Shown: positions 26,388 to 34,085, counted from the stretch's first letter. The stretch is 38,213 nt of DNA from a virus (IMGVR_UViG_3300005747_001045:1-38213); one strand, 5' to 3'. Made by a program: numbers and translations. The notes: a model not told the origin generated them from the letters alone.

Positions 26388-27171
26388 ATAAAAACTCCAT
26401 CATTTTAATTTGTCCTTTTGCATTTGGATGACTGTCGTAATCTGATATTCTTAAATTTCTGACCGTTTCAAGACCTTCTTGTAAAGAATTACTTAGCTGT
26501 AGACTTTCTTCTATCGTAGTTTTATGTTCAAGACAATAACCATTTAGTTCATTTAGAGCTGGCCAACCTATAAAATTATTTATATCAATATGTTTCTCAA
26601 AATCCATAACCATATTTTCTAAAAATTCTTGATCTTCTTTTTTATTTCCAGGATATTTTATTCTAGGCATTTCCTCTGCAGGCTTTGATTGTTTCATATG
26701 GCTAATAATTTCATCATCATTGGGCCACGATCCTTCTAACCAACTCCAAAATAAAGGTATCATTTGAAAGTGTAAGTATTTTAAATTCCATCGTTGACAG
26801 ACATTTTGATAACTTAAATAGTACATTAATGATCTTTTTGTCCAACCAAAAATATCACCATCTGAATTAGGAACTTTAACTTCCCATTTTAATCTTCGTC
26901 CCTCTTGCCAAGTATATCTTTGTGCTTGTGACCAACCTGTTATAACTAATCCTATTCTTTCTTTATCTGTATTAGCTATTGTTTCAAGTACAGATTCATA
27001 AATATAATCATTTCCATAACCAGATTTTGCTACATTGATACATTTCATATCTAGTTTTTCTGCTAACAACTCTGGCCATTTTGGCCAAGATGTATCTATT
27101 TCAGGATGTATATGACTCTTATAATTTTTATCTGTAAAACTATCACCACCAGCTATTAATATTTTTTTCAT
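26368..27171 (-). CDS. SGNH/GDSL hydrolase-like protein, copy B
   Basis: A 267-residue protein. ILIAGGDSFTD gives S11 in GDS; SGYGNDYIYES gives the Gly/Asn block; DSHPNAKGQ (about 246-254, H248) gives the C-terminal Asp and His. It shares SWPKWPE and the general layout with copy A, but overall identity looks low, so the duplication is old or the copies were acquired separately. A Trp-rich middle (FWSWLEGSWPN) is not found in copy A. The different middle regions suggest different substrates. It overlaps copy A by 20 bases and the upstream gene by four. Confidence 0.72.
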   Translation of the reverse strand: MKKILIAGGDSFTDKNYKSHIHPEIDTSWPKWPELLAEKLDMKCINVAKSGYGNDYIYESVLETIANTDKERIGLVITGWSQAQRYTWQEGRRLKWEVKVPNSDGDIFGWTKRSLMYYLSYQNVCQRWNLKYLHFQMIPLFWSWLEGSWPNDDEIISHMKQSKPAEEMPRIKYPGNKKEDQEFLENMVMDFEKHIDINNFIGWPALNELNGYCLEHKTTIEESLQLSNSLQEGLETVRNLRISDYDSHPNAKGQIKMMEFLYEKINS

Positions 27172-27470
27172 ATTTTACTCCAGAATAATTTATTAAATGC
27201 TATTTTCATTTTTTGTTTAGGTCCTTCTTTAAAGTTTAATGGACCGTAGTCATACTCTGGTGTTATATAAGTTTTTTCAACTATATATTCATAAACCGGT
27301 TCATTGTACTCATTAATTAAACTCTCATCAAATATATCACTGGTGCCTAATGCTCTTTTTATCATTTGACAGGTCTTAATAAGATTTTGATCAGTTATAG
27401 CAACAGGATTACCATTACTATCAATGTAGCTGATTTGATCTAAAGTTTGATTTGCTATTATTTCTATCAC
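27168..27470 (-). CDS. hypothetical 100-residue protein
   Basis: A 100-residue acidic-to-neutral protein placed between the DegT aminotransferase (four-base overlap) and SGNH copy B (four-base overlap). It has a Tyr-rich stretch (PVYEYIVEKTYITPEYDYG, about residues 58-76) and a basic C-terminal tail (KQKMKIAFNKLFW). It has one Cys and no leader-like Gly or Cys motifs. Fully overlapping neighbours suggest it is a real operon member, not a chance frame. The family is not recognised and no function can be proposed. Confidence 0.65.
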   Translation of the reverse strand: MIEIIANQTLDQISYIDSNGNPVAITDQNLIKTCQMIKRALGTSDIFDESLINEYNEPVYEYIVEKTYITPEYDYGPLNFKEGPKQKMKIAFNKLFWSKI

Positions 27471-28519
27471 AGTGAGGCTAATATTGTATTACATGTGTTA
27501 TTTATTTCTTCATCTGTTAAAAAAGGATCAATTGGTAATGTTAAAATTGTATCACTGATATGTTTACAATTAATACAATCATCGCTTCTATGTGATATGT
27601 TTTTATACATAGGGCGTTCAGATATAGGTTTTTCATAGTGTACATTGGCATTTAATCTCTTTTTAACTCTGTTTCTTGTTTCTTTGTCTTCAAATCTTAC
27701 AATATATTTATGATACGTATGATTGACACCATTTGAGGTTGATTGTATAATTATGTCGTCCTTTAGTTGTTCATCATATTTTTTTGCTATTATTTGTTTA
27801 GCCTCAACATATTGATCTAGTTTTTTTAATCTATAATCAATAAACTTTGCATTAAAGAATAACATTTTAGAGTTGTATCCTAGTATCTCATGGTTACCAT
27901 GTTTTCTTAGCTTAATACACATATCAGCATAGTCTTTGTTATCTGTCAATACCACACCACCTCCGGCGATCCCACCTATCGTTTTGTTCGCATTAAAACT
28001 TATTGTACTTAATTCTCCTAGAGTACCTGCTTTAACACCGTTAAGACTAGAACCTATGGCCTGAGCTGCGTCTTCTATAAATGATATGTTTTTTTCTTTA
28101 CAAAATTTTAATATCTCTGTTATATCTGACATATTACCAAATAAATGTGGATAGACAATTGCTTTTACTTTGTCTGAATACATACGTTTGATACTGTCAA
28201 GTGATATATGATAAGTTTCTTTATCTATATCGCAAAATACAGGAGTTGCACCTACCATAGATATACAAGACGCTGTTGATATCCACGAAAAGTTGGTTGT
28301 CAATACTTCATCGCCTGGTTTTATATTTAAACATTTTAAAGAAAACATTAAAGCGTCTGTACCGTTTTGACAAGCAACAGCATATTTTCTTCCTATTGTA
28401 TCTGTAATTGTTTTTTCTAAAAACTCTATATTTTGTTCTTGTTTTTCTTGCATACACTCATCAAAAAGTTTAAGATATTCTTCTTTGTTTAGTGCATAAT
28501 CTTTATTCCATGAATCCAT
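27467..28519 (-). CDS. DegT/DnrJ/EryC1-type PLP-dependent sugar aminotransferase
   Basis: A 350-residue protein of the usual family size. NGTDALMFSLK near 52-62, KPGDEVLTTNFSWIST near 67-82, HLFGN near 125-129 and EDAAQAIGS (D150, Q153) are diagnostic. The PLP lysine is K179 in SFNANKTIGG, followed by GGGVVLT. The family aminates keto-sugar nucleotides for cell-surface sugars and antibiotics. With the epimerase (15202-15933) and the glycosyltransferases it supports synthesis of an amino sugar. The start overlaps the upstream SPASM-like gene by one base. Confidence 0.9.
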   Translation of the reverse strand: MDSWNKDYALNKEEYLKLFDECMQEKQEQNIEFLEKTITDTIGRKYAVACQNGTDALMFSLKCLNIKPGDEVLTTNFSWISTASCISMVGATPVFCDIDKETYHISLDSIKRMYSDKVKAIVYPHLFGNMSDITEILKFCKEKNISFIEDAAQAIGSSLNGVKAGTLGELSTISFNANKTIGGIAGGGVVLTDNKDYADMCIKLRKHGNHEILGYNSKMLFFNAKFIDYRLKKLDQYVEAKQIIAKKYDEQLKDDIIIQSTSNGVNHTYHKYIVRFEDKETRNRVKKRLNANVHYEKPISERPMYKNISHRSDDCINCKHISDTILTLPIDPFLTDEEINNTCNTILASL

Positions 28520-28938
28520 TATTTTATTTCCTCTACTACTTTTTTACCTTCAGCTGAAAAGTGAGTTTCTATTTTTATTTTATCTTCTTTTTCTCTTACT
28601 TTACAGTGATGTATACAAACTGATTGTACTTTTTTTAAACTGTCTTCATCTCCTATATCTCTAGCATTAATTAAATCATTTTCAAACTCAACCCATTCTT
28701 TTGTTTCAAGTATTTCATTTATACTATTATAGTCTTCAAGTTTACTTACATCATACAAAGGTTTAAATTCTTTTGAATTTATTATATTTTTTTCGTCACA
28801 CCAACAACATGGTAATAAATAACCTCTATTATTAACTGCCATAGGCATAACATGTTTTCTACCATGCCATTCGTAATTTCCTTGTCTATCTTTATCCGGT
28901 AAACAGAGAGGACTTAATTTAATTCTTTGTTTTGCCAT
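28519..28938 (-). CDS. stand-alone SPASM-like protein (second split pair)
   Basis: A 139-residue protein overlapping the radical SAM gene upstream by 25 bases in the -1 frame. Cys residues occur in SPLCLPDKDRQG, LLPCCWCDEKN and VCIHHCKVRE, matching the auxiliary-cluster pattern of the fused enzyme at 17015-17941 (LPCCW, CLTMC). The ATG lies inside the end of the radical SAM gene. A DRQGNYEWHGRK segment near residues 16-27 looks like the DKDGNYKWQNK end of that gene, so part of the linker may be present in both chains. Probably binds an auxiliary Fe-S cluster and pairs with the 28914-29606 product. Confidence 0.7.
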   Translation of the reverse strand: MAKQRIKLSPLCLPDKDRQGNYEWHGRKHVMPMAVNNRGYLLPCCWCDEKNIINSKEFKPLYDVSKLEDYNSINEILETKEWVEFENDLINARDIGDEDSLKKVQSVCIHHCKVREKEDKIKIETHFSAEGKKVVEEIK

Positions 28939-29606
28939 TTGTAATTTCCATCTTTATCTTTTTCAGTTTGTTTTGTTAATAGTGTTTTAATTCCGGAAGA
29001 ACCTGTTGGTCTTAAAGGATCTGGTTTACCATTATCATCCCTCCATCTAGAAGATTGAACCAATATAAATTCAAGTCCGTTGTCCGAAGCCATTTTTTTG
29101 GCTTCTTCTATATTATTTTCATTGTAATTAAATATTATGTATTGCCATTGTGGTGTGGTATTTAAATGTTGTTTTGCTATTTTCATTATCTCAAACATCT
29201 TTTCTCCGTCTTGATTTTTTCTATACTTATGACTATCTTTCGGTAAGCCGTCACAGGCAAATACCCACCTTGCATTTGGATTTGCTTTAAATGATTTAAT
29301 AAACCATGATATAGGTTTAGCCGTGGCTGCGCTGTGAACTGTAGCTCCAATATTTTTTTTATTAAATAGTTCTAGTATTTCATTAAATCTAGGGTGATGT
29401 ACAGGATCCGATAATTGTCCACAAAAGCCAACTGATTTAAAATGATCTGTTATCATATCTATTTCATGCAATGTTAGATCACGCCCATGTGGTATTAAGC
29501 CTTTATTTGTAAAGGCCGTTTGTCTTTGACAATTAGGACATTCTAAAGGACATCTATGAGATAAATCCAAATTCAGTGCGTGTAATCTTTTTTTAAAATA
29601 TGACAT
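28914..29606 (-). CDS. radical SAM core protein lacking its own SPASM part (second split pair)
   Basis: A 230-residue protein. C19-x3-C23-x2-C26 (CPLECPNC) is the radical SAM motif. FCGQLSDPVHHPRF (near 62-75) and DGLPKDSHKYR (about 127-137) are nearly identical in position and sequence to the fused enzyme at 17015-17941, which is 308 residues. This chain stops before the SPASM region, carried by the next gene. The C-terminal linker is charged and ends QNKELN. It overlaps the upstream GT-B-like gene by one base. A TATAAATA octamer lies 29-36 bases upstream inside that gene. Substrate unknown. Confidence 0.82.
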   Translation of the reverse strand: MSYFKKRLHALNLDLSHRCPLECPNCQRQTAFTNKGLIPHGRDLTLHEIDMITDHFKSVGFCGQLSDPVHHPRFNEILELFNKKNIGATVHSAATAKPISWFIKSFKANPNARWVFACDGLPKDSHKYRKNQDGEKMFEIMKIAKQHLNTTPQWQYIIFNYNENNIEEAKKMASDNGLEFILVQSSRWRDDNGKPDPLRPTGSSGIKTLLTKQTEKDKDGNYKWQNKELN

Positions 29607-30472
29607 TATAATTGATTTATAGCTTCTATAAGTGTATTTATATTACTTTTATTTATCGGGTCCGTTAAACAGTTTGCTGGCCTTTTATAATAAACAGGTC
29701 CTGCGTCTTTAATATTTTTATCTCTTGCATATATAAAATTCATTCCAAAAAAACGACACTCCTGCATTAATCTTGGTGCCGGATCAAATGTGTGTTTAGT
29801 ATAAACGTAAGTGTCAAACATACCTAATAAATTTTTTACAGGTACAAATACATGATTTAAATTATGGTCTATGTACTTATCTTTGTATGCCAAGATACCA
29901 TGATTTTGGTATTTGTGAATATGTTTTTTTAGTTCAGTATAATAACTTTCGTTTGTACCTAAAAATAGATACTTAAACTTAACGTCTTTAACTATAGGTT
30001 TATATACACTGTAATTAATAATCTTTTCAAATTGTCTACCTATACCATTAACATATACCTCGTGATCGCATAAGTCAATTACTTTTTCTGGTTTAAAAAA
30101 TTCTAGTGCTAAAGGATATTCTTTAGGGTGGTTTTCTGAATATACTGATATAAGAGGTTTCTTAAATAACAAACGTAAAGTCAATTGTGTATCTTTATCA
30201 TAGTCTCTAATACTTTTATATGCCAAAGTTAACATACTTCTACCCATAATTAAATTTACATCAGCTTCTTCATAATCAAAATATACATTTTTCATATGTA
30301 TATACTTTTCTGTTAAGGCCTCTATATAAGTTTCTTTGGTAAATCTGTAGTGAGGTATGATTATAAGTTTTGCATTAATACCTAAATCGTTTAGATATTG
30401 TACTTGTTCAAAACTATAATGCATTAAACCATCGCCTGGTTTAGAAGTCACTATTACGTTTAATCTAGTCAT
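29606..30472 (-). CDS. putative GT-B-fold glycosyltransferase
   Basis: A 288-residue protein, first gene of the 14-kb minus operon. The N-terminus LNVIVTSKPGDGLMHYSFEQ and later YLFLGTNESYYTEL suggest two Rossmann-like domains, and the C-terminal block FDTYVYTKHTFDPAPRLMQECRFFG (about 216-240) is the place where GT-B enzymes bind the donor nucleotide (E-x7-E-like region). No DxD is seen. The assignment is by fold pattern only. The first ATG is kept because the first strand starts directly after it. A consensus sigma70 promoter places the transcription start at or next to this ATG. Target unknown. Confidence 0.55.
   Translation of the reverse strand: MTRLNVIVTSKPGDGLMHYSFEQVQYLNDLGINAKLIIIPHYRFTKETYIEALTEKYIHMKNVYFDYEEADVNLIMGRSMLTLAYKSIRDYDKDTQLTLRLLFKKPLISVYSENHPKEYPLALEFFKPEKVIDLCDHEVYVNGIGRQFEKIINYSVYKPIVKDVKFKYLFLGTNESYYTELKKHIHKYQNHGILAYKDKYIDHNLNHVFVPVKNLLGMFDTYVYTKHTFDPAPRLMQECRFFGMNFIYARDKNIKDAGPVYYKRPANCLTDPINKSNINTLIEAINQL
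29635..29642 (-). promoter_or_regulatory. possible late promoter (TATAAATA) inside the GT-B-like gene
   Basis: TATAAATA on the minus strand lies in the 3' part of the upstream gene. The predicted start is near 29629, 23 bases before the radical SAM ATG (29606). Because it is within coding sequence, a chance match is quite possible. Confidence 0.25.
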
Positions 30473-30477
30473 ATATT

Positions 30478-30506
30478 ATTATAACATTTTTTGATTAATT
30501 TGTCAA
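30478..30506 (-). promoter_or_regulatory. consensus sigma70 promoter for the 14-kb minus operon
   Basis: On the minus strand TTGACA (30506-30501), a 17-base spacer and TATAAT (30483-30478) form an exact sigma70 consensus. Only five bases separate the -10 box from the ATG at 30472, so the transcript would start at or beside the A of the ATG (leaderless), unless the real start codon is further in. Host sigma70 recognition implies early expression of the minus operon. Confidence 0.8.
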
Positions 30507-30515
30507 TGTTGTACA

Positions 30516-30523
30516 TATTTATA
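30516..30523 (-). promoter_or_regulatory. possible minus-strand late promoter octamer
   Basis: TATAAATA on the minus strand lies just upstream of the sigma70 -35 box. The predicted start is near 30510, about 38 bases before the ATG at 30472. It could add late transcription of the minus operon, or be a chance match in an AT-rich gap. Confidence 0.35.
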
Positions 30524-30528
30524 ACACT

Positions 30529-30536
30529 TATAAATA
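30529..30536 (+). promoter_or_regulatory. T4-type late promoter before the YdcH-like gene
   Basis: TATAAATA on the plus strand, 21 bases before the ATG at 30558. The predicted start near 30542 leaves a 16-base leader with GGAGG (30549-30553) well placed as ribosome site. Confidence 0.6.
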
Positions 30537-30557
30537 GTTATATAACATGGAGGCTAT

Positions 30558-30728
30558 ATGACTATAAAAGCAAAACACAAAGATTTAAAAAAGCAAGTTA
30601 AAGAAGCTGAAGTAAAAAGAGAAACTAGACGTGGTTCAAGAAGTTGGACAGATTTACGTACATTAAAAAAATTAAAACTAAAAATGAAAGATAAGTTAAG
30701 ATTATCTAAAAAAAGAATGAGTTTATGA
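30558..30728 (+). CDS. YdcH/DUF465-like small basic protein
   Basis: A 56-residue protein with a GGAGG ribosome site. The pattern KDLKKQVKEAEVKRE followed by WTDLRTLKKLKLKMKDKLR resembles the DUF465/YdcH family, whose second helix reads LKKxKLxLKDxI. It is Lys-rich and wholly helical. Its stop codon overlaps the next ATG (ATGA at 30725-30728), so the 2OG-oxygenase gene is likely translated by coupling. Its function in phage is unknown; it may be a small RNA- or protein-binding factor. Confidence 0.65.
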   Translation: MTIKAKHKDLKKQVKEAEVKRETRRGSRSWTDLRTLKKLKLKMKDKLRLSKKRMSL

Positions 30729-31180
30729 AGACTTACCAGTACGATTTAGAAAAGATTAAAAAAGAGTTAGAAACTTTACCAGATTATAATAAACAATTAT
30801 ATCTACAAGGTTATTCTAAAGACATGGATCCTGAAGAAGGAGCTGGTAAAGGTTATGACGTAGATAAAGTAGAACACACATATACTGTTCCTTTATTTGA
30901 TATACCTTATATTAATAGTATAATGGAAGAACACAAACTTACTAGAACAAGATTGATGAGAATGAAACCTAAAGCATGTTATCTTTGGCATAATGACTTG
31001 ACACAAAGATTACATATACCAATAGTAACAAATGAACACTGTTTCTTATTACTAGATAATGATAGAATACACATACCAGCCACAGGAGAGGCGTATGTAA
31101 TAGACACTAGAAAAAAACATACAGCACTAAATTGTTCAAAAGAAGATCGTACTCATATTGTTGGAGGACTACCTTATTAA
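30725..31180 (+). CDS. 2OG-Fe(II) oxygenase, aspartyl/asparaginyl hydroxylase-like
   Basis: A 151-residue protein. CYLWHNDLTQRLHIPI gives the iron-binding H89-x-D91 and the adjacent R95/H97 region. GEAYVIDTRKKHTALN supplies the distal H132, and DRTHIVGG the R142 that would bind 2-oxoglutarate. This layout matches small Asp/Asn beta-hydroxylase-type cupins seen in T4-like phages. The substrate is unknown; a peptide or protein Asp/Asn/Pro, or a small molecule, is possible. It is cotranscribed with the YdcH-like gene and overlaps the next radical SAM gene by one base. Confidence 0.8.
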   Translation: MKTYQYDLEKIKKELETLPDYNKQLYLQGYSKDMDPEEGAGKGYDVDKVEHTYTVPLFDIPYINSIMEEHKLTRTRLMRMKPKACYLWHNDLTQRLHIPIVTNEHCFLLLDNDRIHIPATGEAYVIDTRKKHTALNCSKEDRTHIVGGLPY

Positions 31181-32481
31181 TGGATAATACATTATATGAC
31201 GCCGTTATTACATCACTGCCAGGAATGGATAAGGGTAAACCTGCACCTGGTCCTTCTTTTTTAAAAGGATATTTAGAACCATTAGGATTTAAAATTAAAG
31301 TTATAGATGGTAATCAATTAGATACTTTAGAAAATATACACAAAGAAATTGCAAAATATAAATTTAGATGGTTAGGTATATCTGTATTTTCTTTTATGCA
31401 AAAAGAAGATGGTTTAAAATTAGGAGAAAAATATGATAATGCTTTTTACGGAGGATCAGGTGTTGATATAAAATGGCCTTCTAAAAATTTTATAGTAGGA
31501 GAAGGAGAATATGCTGTACAAGAATTTTTAAAAGGAAATTTTGATTATCCTGGTATTAACGGAAGACTACCAAAACAGATAGAAAACATAGAAGATTTGC
31601 CACCACCAGATTATTCAGACGTAATAAAAGAACACAAATATGGCAGATTTATAATATCTGGTTCTAGAGGTTGTGTTAGAAATTGTACTTTCTGTGATGT
31701 TGCAAGTATCTGGCCAAAATTTAGATGGAAATCAGGTAAAAAAATTGCTGACGAAATACATAGTGTTGCTGAACATACTAAATCTGAAAAGATAGCATTT
31801 TCCGATTCATTGGTTAATGGTTCAATGAAACATTTTAGAGATATGGTTTACGAATTATCTATAAAAAAGAAAAAGGTAAAATGGGAAGGACAGTTTATTG
31901 TCAGAGCTGAAAAGACTTTTTCGCAAGAAGATTTTGATAATTTGGCAAACTCTGGTTGTAATGGTTTGGAAATGGGTATAGAATCAGGTAATGAAAGTGT
32001 TAGAAATCATATGAAAAAAAAGTTTACTAATGATGATATAAAATACTTTGTTACCAATTTAGGAGAAAGAAAAATTAAAATGAAGTTCTTACTGATTGTA
32101 GGATATCCTACGGAAACGGAAGAAATGTTTGAAGATACTATGCAACTATTAAGAGACTATGCAAAGTATTCACATTTAATCAGTGTATCTCACCACGTTA
32201 TGATGACTTTTGAAAATACACCTTTAGATTTTGAACATAGAGAATTGTTTGGTGGAGAATTTGGCTTCAAATGGAAAAATCAAAACTCCGATTTTGATAT
32301 AAGATTTCAAAGATTTATAAAACTTTATGAATTAGGAAACCAATTAGGTTATCAGTTTCAACAACATTGTATTGACAAAATAGAAAGATACAAATCTGAT
32401 AAACTTAATGAAAATAGAAAGTCTATAGGAATTGATCACCCTAGAAAGAAAAAAGTTAATTCTTTACATGTACAATCTTAA
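31180..32481 (+). CDS. B12-binding-type radical SAM enzyme
   Basis: A 433-residue protein starting MDNTLYDAVITSLPG. A GGAGG lies 12-16 bases before the ATG, which overlaps the upstream stop (TAATG). The N-terminal ~125 residues resemble a B12-binding domain (PGPSFLKGYLEPLGFKIKV, FRWLGISVFSF, then the FIVGEGEYAVQEFLKG element). The radical SAM motif CVRNCTFC (C165, C169, C172) is preceded by SGSRG, and GLEMGIESGNESV, MKFLLIVGYPTET follow. BchE/P-methylase-type enzymes use cobalamin for methyl transfer or ring formation. I see no DxHxxG motif, as in many base-off B12 radical SAM enzymes, so cobalamin binding needs proof. It converges with the BtuB-like gene, sharing TTAA. Confidence 0.8.
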   Translation: MDNTLYDAVITSLPGMDKGKPAPGPSFLKGYLEPLGFKIKVIDGNQLDTLENIHKEIAKYKFRWLGISVFSFMQKEDGLKLGEKYDNAFYGGSGVDIKWPSKNFIVGEGEYAVQEFLKGNFDYPGINGRLPKQIENIEDLPPPDYSDVIKEHKYGRFIISGSRGCVRNCTFCDVASIWPKFRWKSGKKIADEIHSVAEHTKSEKIAFSDSLVNGSMKHFRDMVYELSIKKKKVKWEGQFIVRAEKTFSQEDFDNLANSGCNGLEMGIESGNESVRNHMKKKFTNDDIKYFVTNLGERKIKMKFLLIVGYPTETEEMFEDTMQLLRDYAKYSHLISVSHHVMMTFENTPLDFEHRELFGGEFGFKWKNQNSDFDIRFQRFIKLYELGNQLGYQFQQHCIDKIERYKSDKLNENRKSIGIDHPRKKKVNSLHVQS

Positions 32482-34085
32482 AAAGATTTATTAAAACCTA
32501 AAGTAAATTTTCTTCCTTCTTGACTAAACCCATGAGGTGATTCATAATTTTCATCAAATAGATTTAACAAACTAACACCAAAGTCTATACCATAATAATT
32601 ATATCCAAGATTTAAATCTAACAAATGTGTTTCAGGCATTGTTATAGTTGACCAATTAGAATTATGCACATCTAAATGTCTGCCTTTATATTTGTAATTA
32701 GTAGTTATAGAAAAGTTATTTTTTAAATCTTTTGTATTCATAAATCCAACAGACCAATTAGGTCTTCTTAATTGTACTACATCAATCTTTTTACTATTTA
32801 AATGACTAATAAAAAATTTAGAATTTTCTTGATTATAACTAAACTCTATACCGTCAGTATTTAAATCACCAATATCATTTTTAAATATAGTTGTTGCAAA
32901 ATTATTTTTAGTTAATGTTAACTCTTGTGATTCTCCATATTCAATAGCAGTCCATGTTGTCTTATCTTTATAACTTGTTGATGTACTACCACTTATACTT
33001 AAACCATCTTCTACCTCTTTAAAGAAACCTAATTTATATGTTTCGTGTTCTTCATCAAACCTATGATGATATGAAAATATATTGTGTGAAAAATTAAAGA
33101 AGTATCCTAGATTATGATGTTGACTTGCTAAAGATTCATTATGTTTATAATCAAAGCCAAAACCATATTTTTCTTTTTGATGTGTTCCTCTTATTGTATA
33201 GTTTTCACTTTCATAATGAGAGTCGTCATAGTCTCTATCATATTCATGTGTATGAAAAGTTAAACTATTATTTAAATAATCAACACCTGTTTGTAAGGCA
33301 AAGAAAGTATTATCTGCCCATTTACCGTCTTGTATGGAAACACTATGACCATCTATATCAGAGAAAGTGTTTCTTGCAAACCAAGATGTTCGCCAATGTA
33401 TTTGATCATACCATTTACTTACGTTAACACCTATTGTTTTATTATTTGTTCCATCTTTTTCGTCAGCTCCTGATAAAACAGAAACGTTTTGCGACTTATG
33501 TTCGCCAGCTGAAAAAGATATATCAAAGTCATTTAATTTAGTATAGTAATTACCACTAATAGTTTTATCATTACCATTACCACCAATACTTAATTTTTTA
33601 TCATAATCTACAGTTGTTCTAAAATTAATTGCACCACCAACAGCGTCTGCTCCCCAATGAGCACCTTGTGACCCTTTGTATACATCTATTTGTACAACAT
33701 TAAACATAAAGTCTTGACCAACATCGTGGGCGCCTGTAGGTGTAGAGTAATCATTGATTGATATTCCATTTAATAATACTAATGTATGATTAGAATTAGT
33801 GCCTCTTAAAAACACCGATGATTGTTGACCTGTAGGACCTGATTGAGTTATGTCTAAACCTTGAACATAGTTTAATACTTTAGGTAAATCAATTAGATTA
33901 TACTTTTGAATTTCAGATTTTTTAATTGTAAGTGTAGGTGTTATCTTATCACCTAATGCGTTTGAGTTGTTTATGTTTGGATATATTGTAAGACAAGGAA
34001 TATCGTCATCCCATTTACAATCATCTTCCTTGGAATAGGCAACATTAGCCCATACCAAGATTAATATAAGAATTAATCTTATCAT
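32478..34085 (-). CDS. btuB-like: BtuB-like TonB-dependent outer-membrane receptor
   Basis: A 535-residue protein, slightly shorter than E. coli BtuB (about 594 mature). A signal peptide (MIRLILILILVWANVAYS, cut near residue 18) leads to a plug domain: LPKVLNYVQGLDI, SSVFLRGTNSNHTLVLLNG and VYKGSQGAHWGADAVGGAI (about 145-165), the last being the strongly conserved plug end of this family. A beta-barrel follows, with alternating aromatic strands, ending in LNLFDENYESPHGF and a terminal Phe (FNKSF), as outer-membrane proteins do. The gene is preceded by a cobalamin riboswitch, so B12 is the probable ligand. A clear TonB box is not seen. Uptake by the host of phage-supplied receptor is inferred. 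Confidence 0.9.
   Translation of the reverse strand: MIRLILILILVWANVAYSKEDDCKWDDDIPCLTIYPNINNSNALGDKITPTLTIKKSEIQKYNLIDLPKVLNYVQGLDITQSGPTGQQSSVFLRGTNSNHTLVLLNGISINDYSTPTGAHDVGQDFMFNVVQIDVYKGSQGAHWGADAVGGAINFRTTVDYDKKLSIGGNGNDKTISGNYYTKLNDFDISFSAGEHKSQNVSVLSGADEKDGTNNKTIGVNVSKWYDQIHWRTSWFARNTFSDIDGHSVSIQDGKWADNTFFALQTGVDYLNNSLTFHTHEYDRDYDDSHYESENYTIRGTHQKEKYGFGFDYKHNESLASQHHNLGYFFNFSHNIFSYHHRFDEEHETYKLGFFKEVEDGLSISGSTSTSYKDKTTWTAIEYGESQELTLTKNNFATTIFKNDIGDLNTDGIEFSYNQENSKFFISHLNSKKIDVVQLRRPNWSVGFMNTKDLKNNFSITTNYKYKGRHLDVHNSNWSTITMPETHLLDLNLGYNYYGIDFGVSLLNLFDENYESPHGFSQEGRKFTLGFNKSF

Noticed and set aside
27168-27470. RiPP precursor peptide for the radical SAM enzymes
   Set aside because: The 100-residue product lacks a leader-like region, Gly-Gly site, or Cys/Thr/Gly-rich core, and no other short precursor-like frame was seen in the operon.
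28914-28938. Programmed -1 frameshifting to fuse the radical SAM and SPASM genes
   Set aside because: No X-XXY-YYZ slippery heptamer is in the correct frame in the overlap, and the downstream gene has its own ATG. The other split pair (24074-24081) has an A-AAA-AAT run, but a -1 slip there reaches a stop at once, and the required change is +1.
31132-31179. Upstream in-frame ATG for the B12-type radical SAM gene
   Set aside because: It lies within the end of the oxygenase gene and adds 16 residues without homology features; the ATG at 31180 overlaps the upstream stop and has GGAGG before it.
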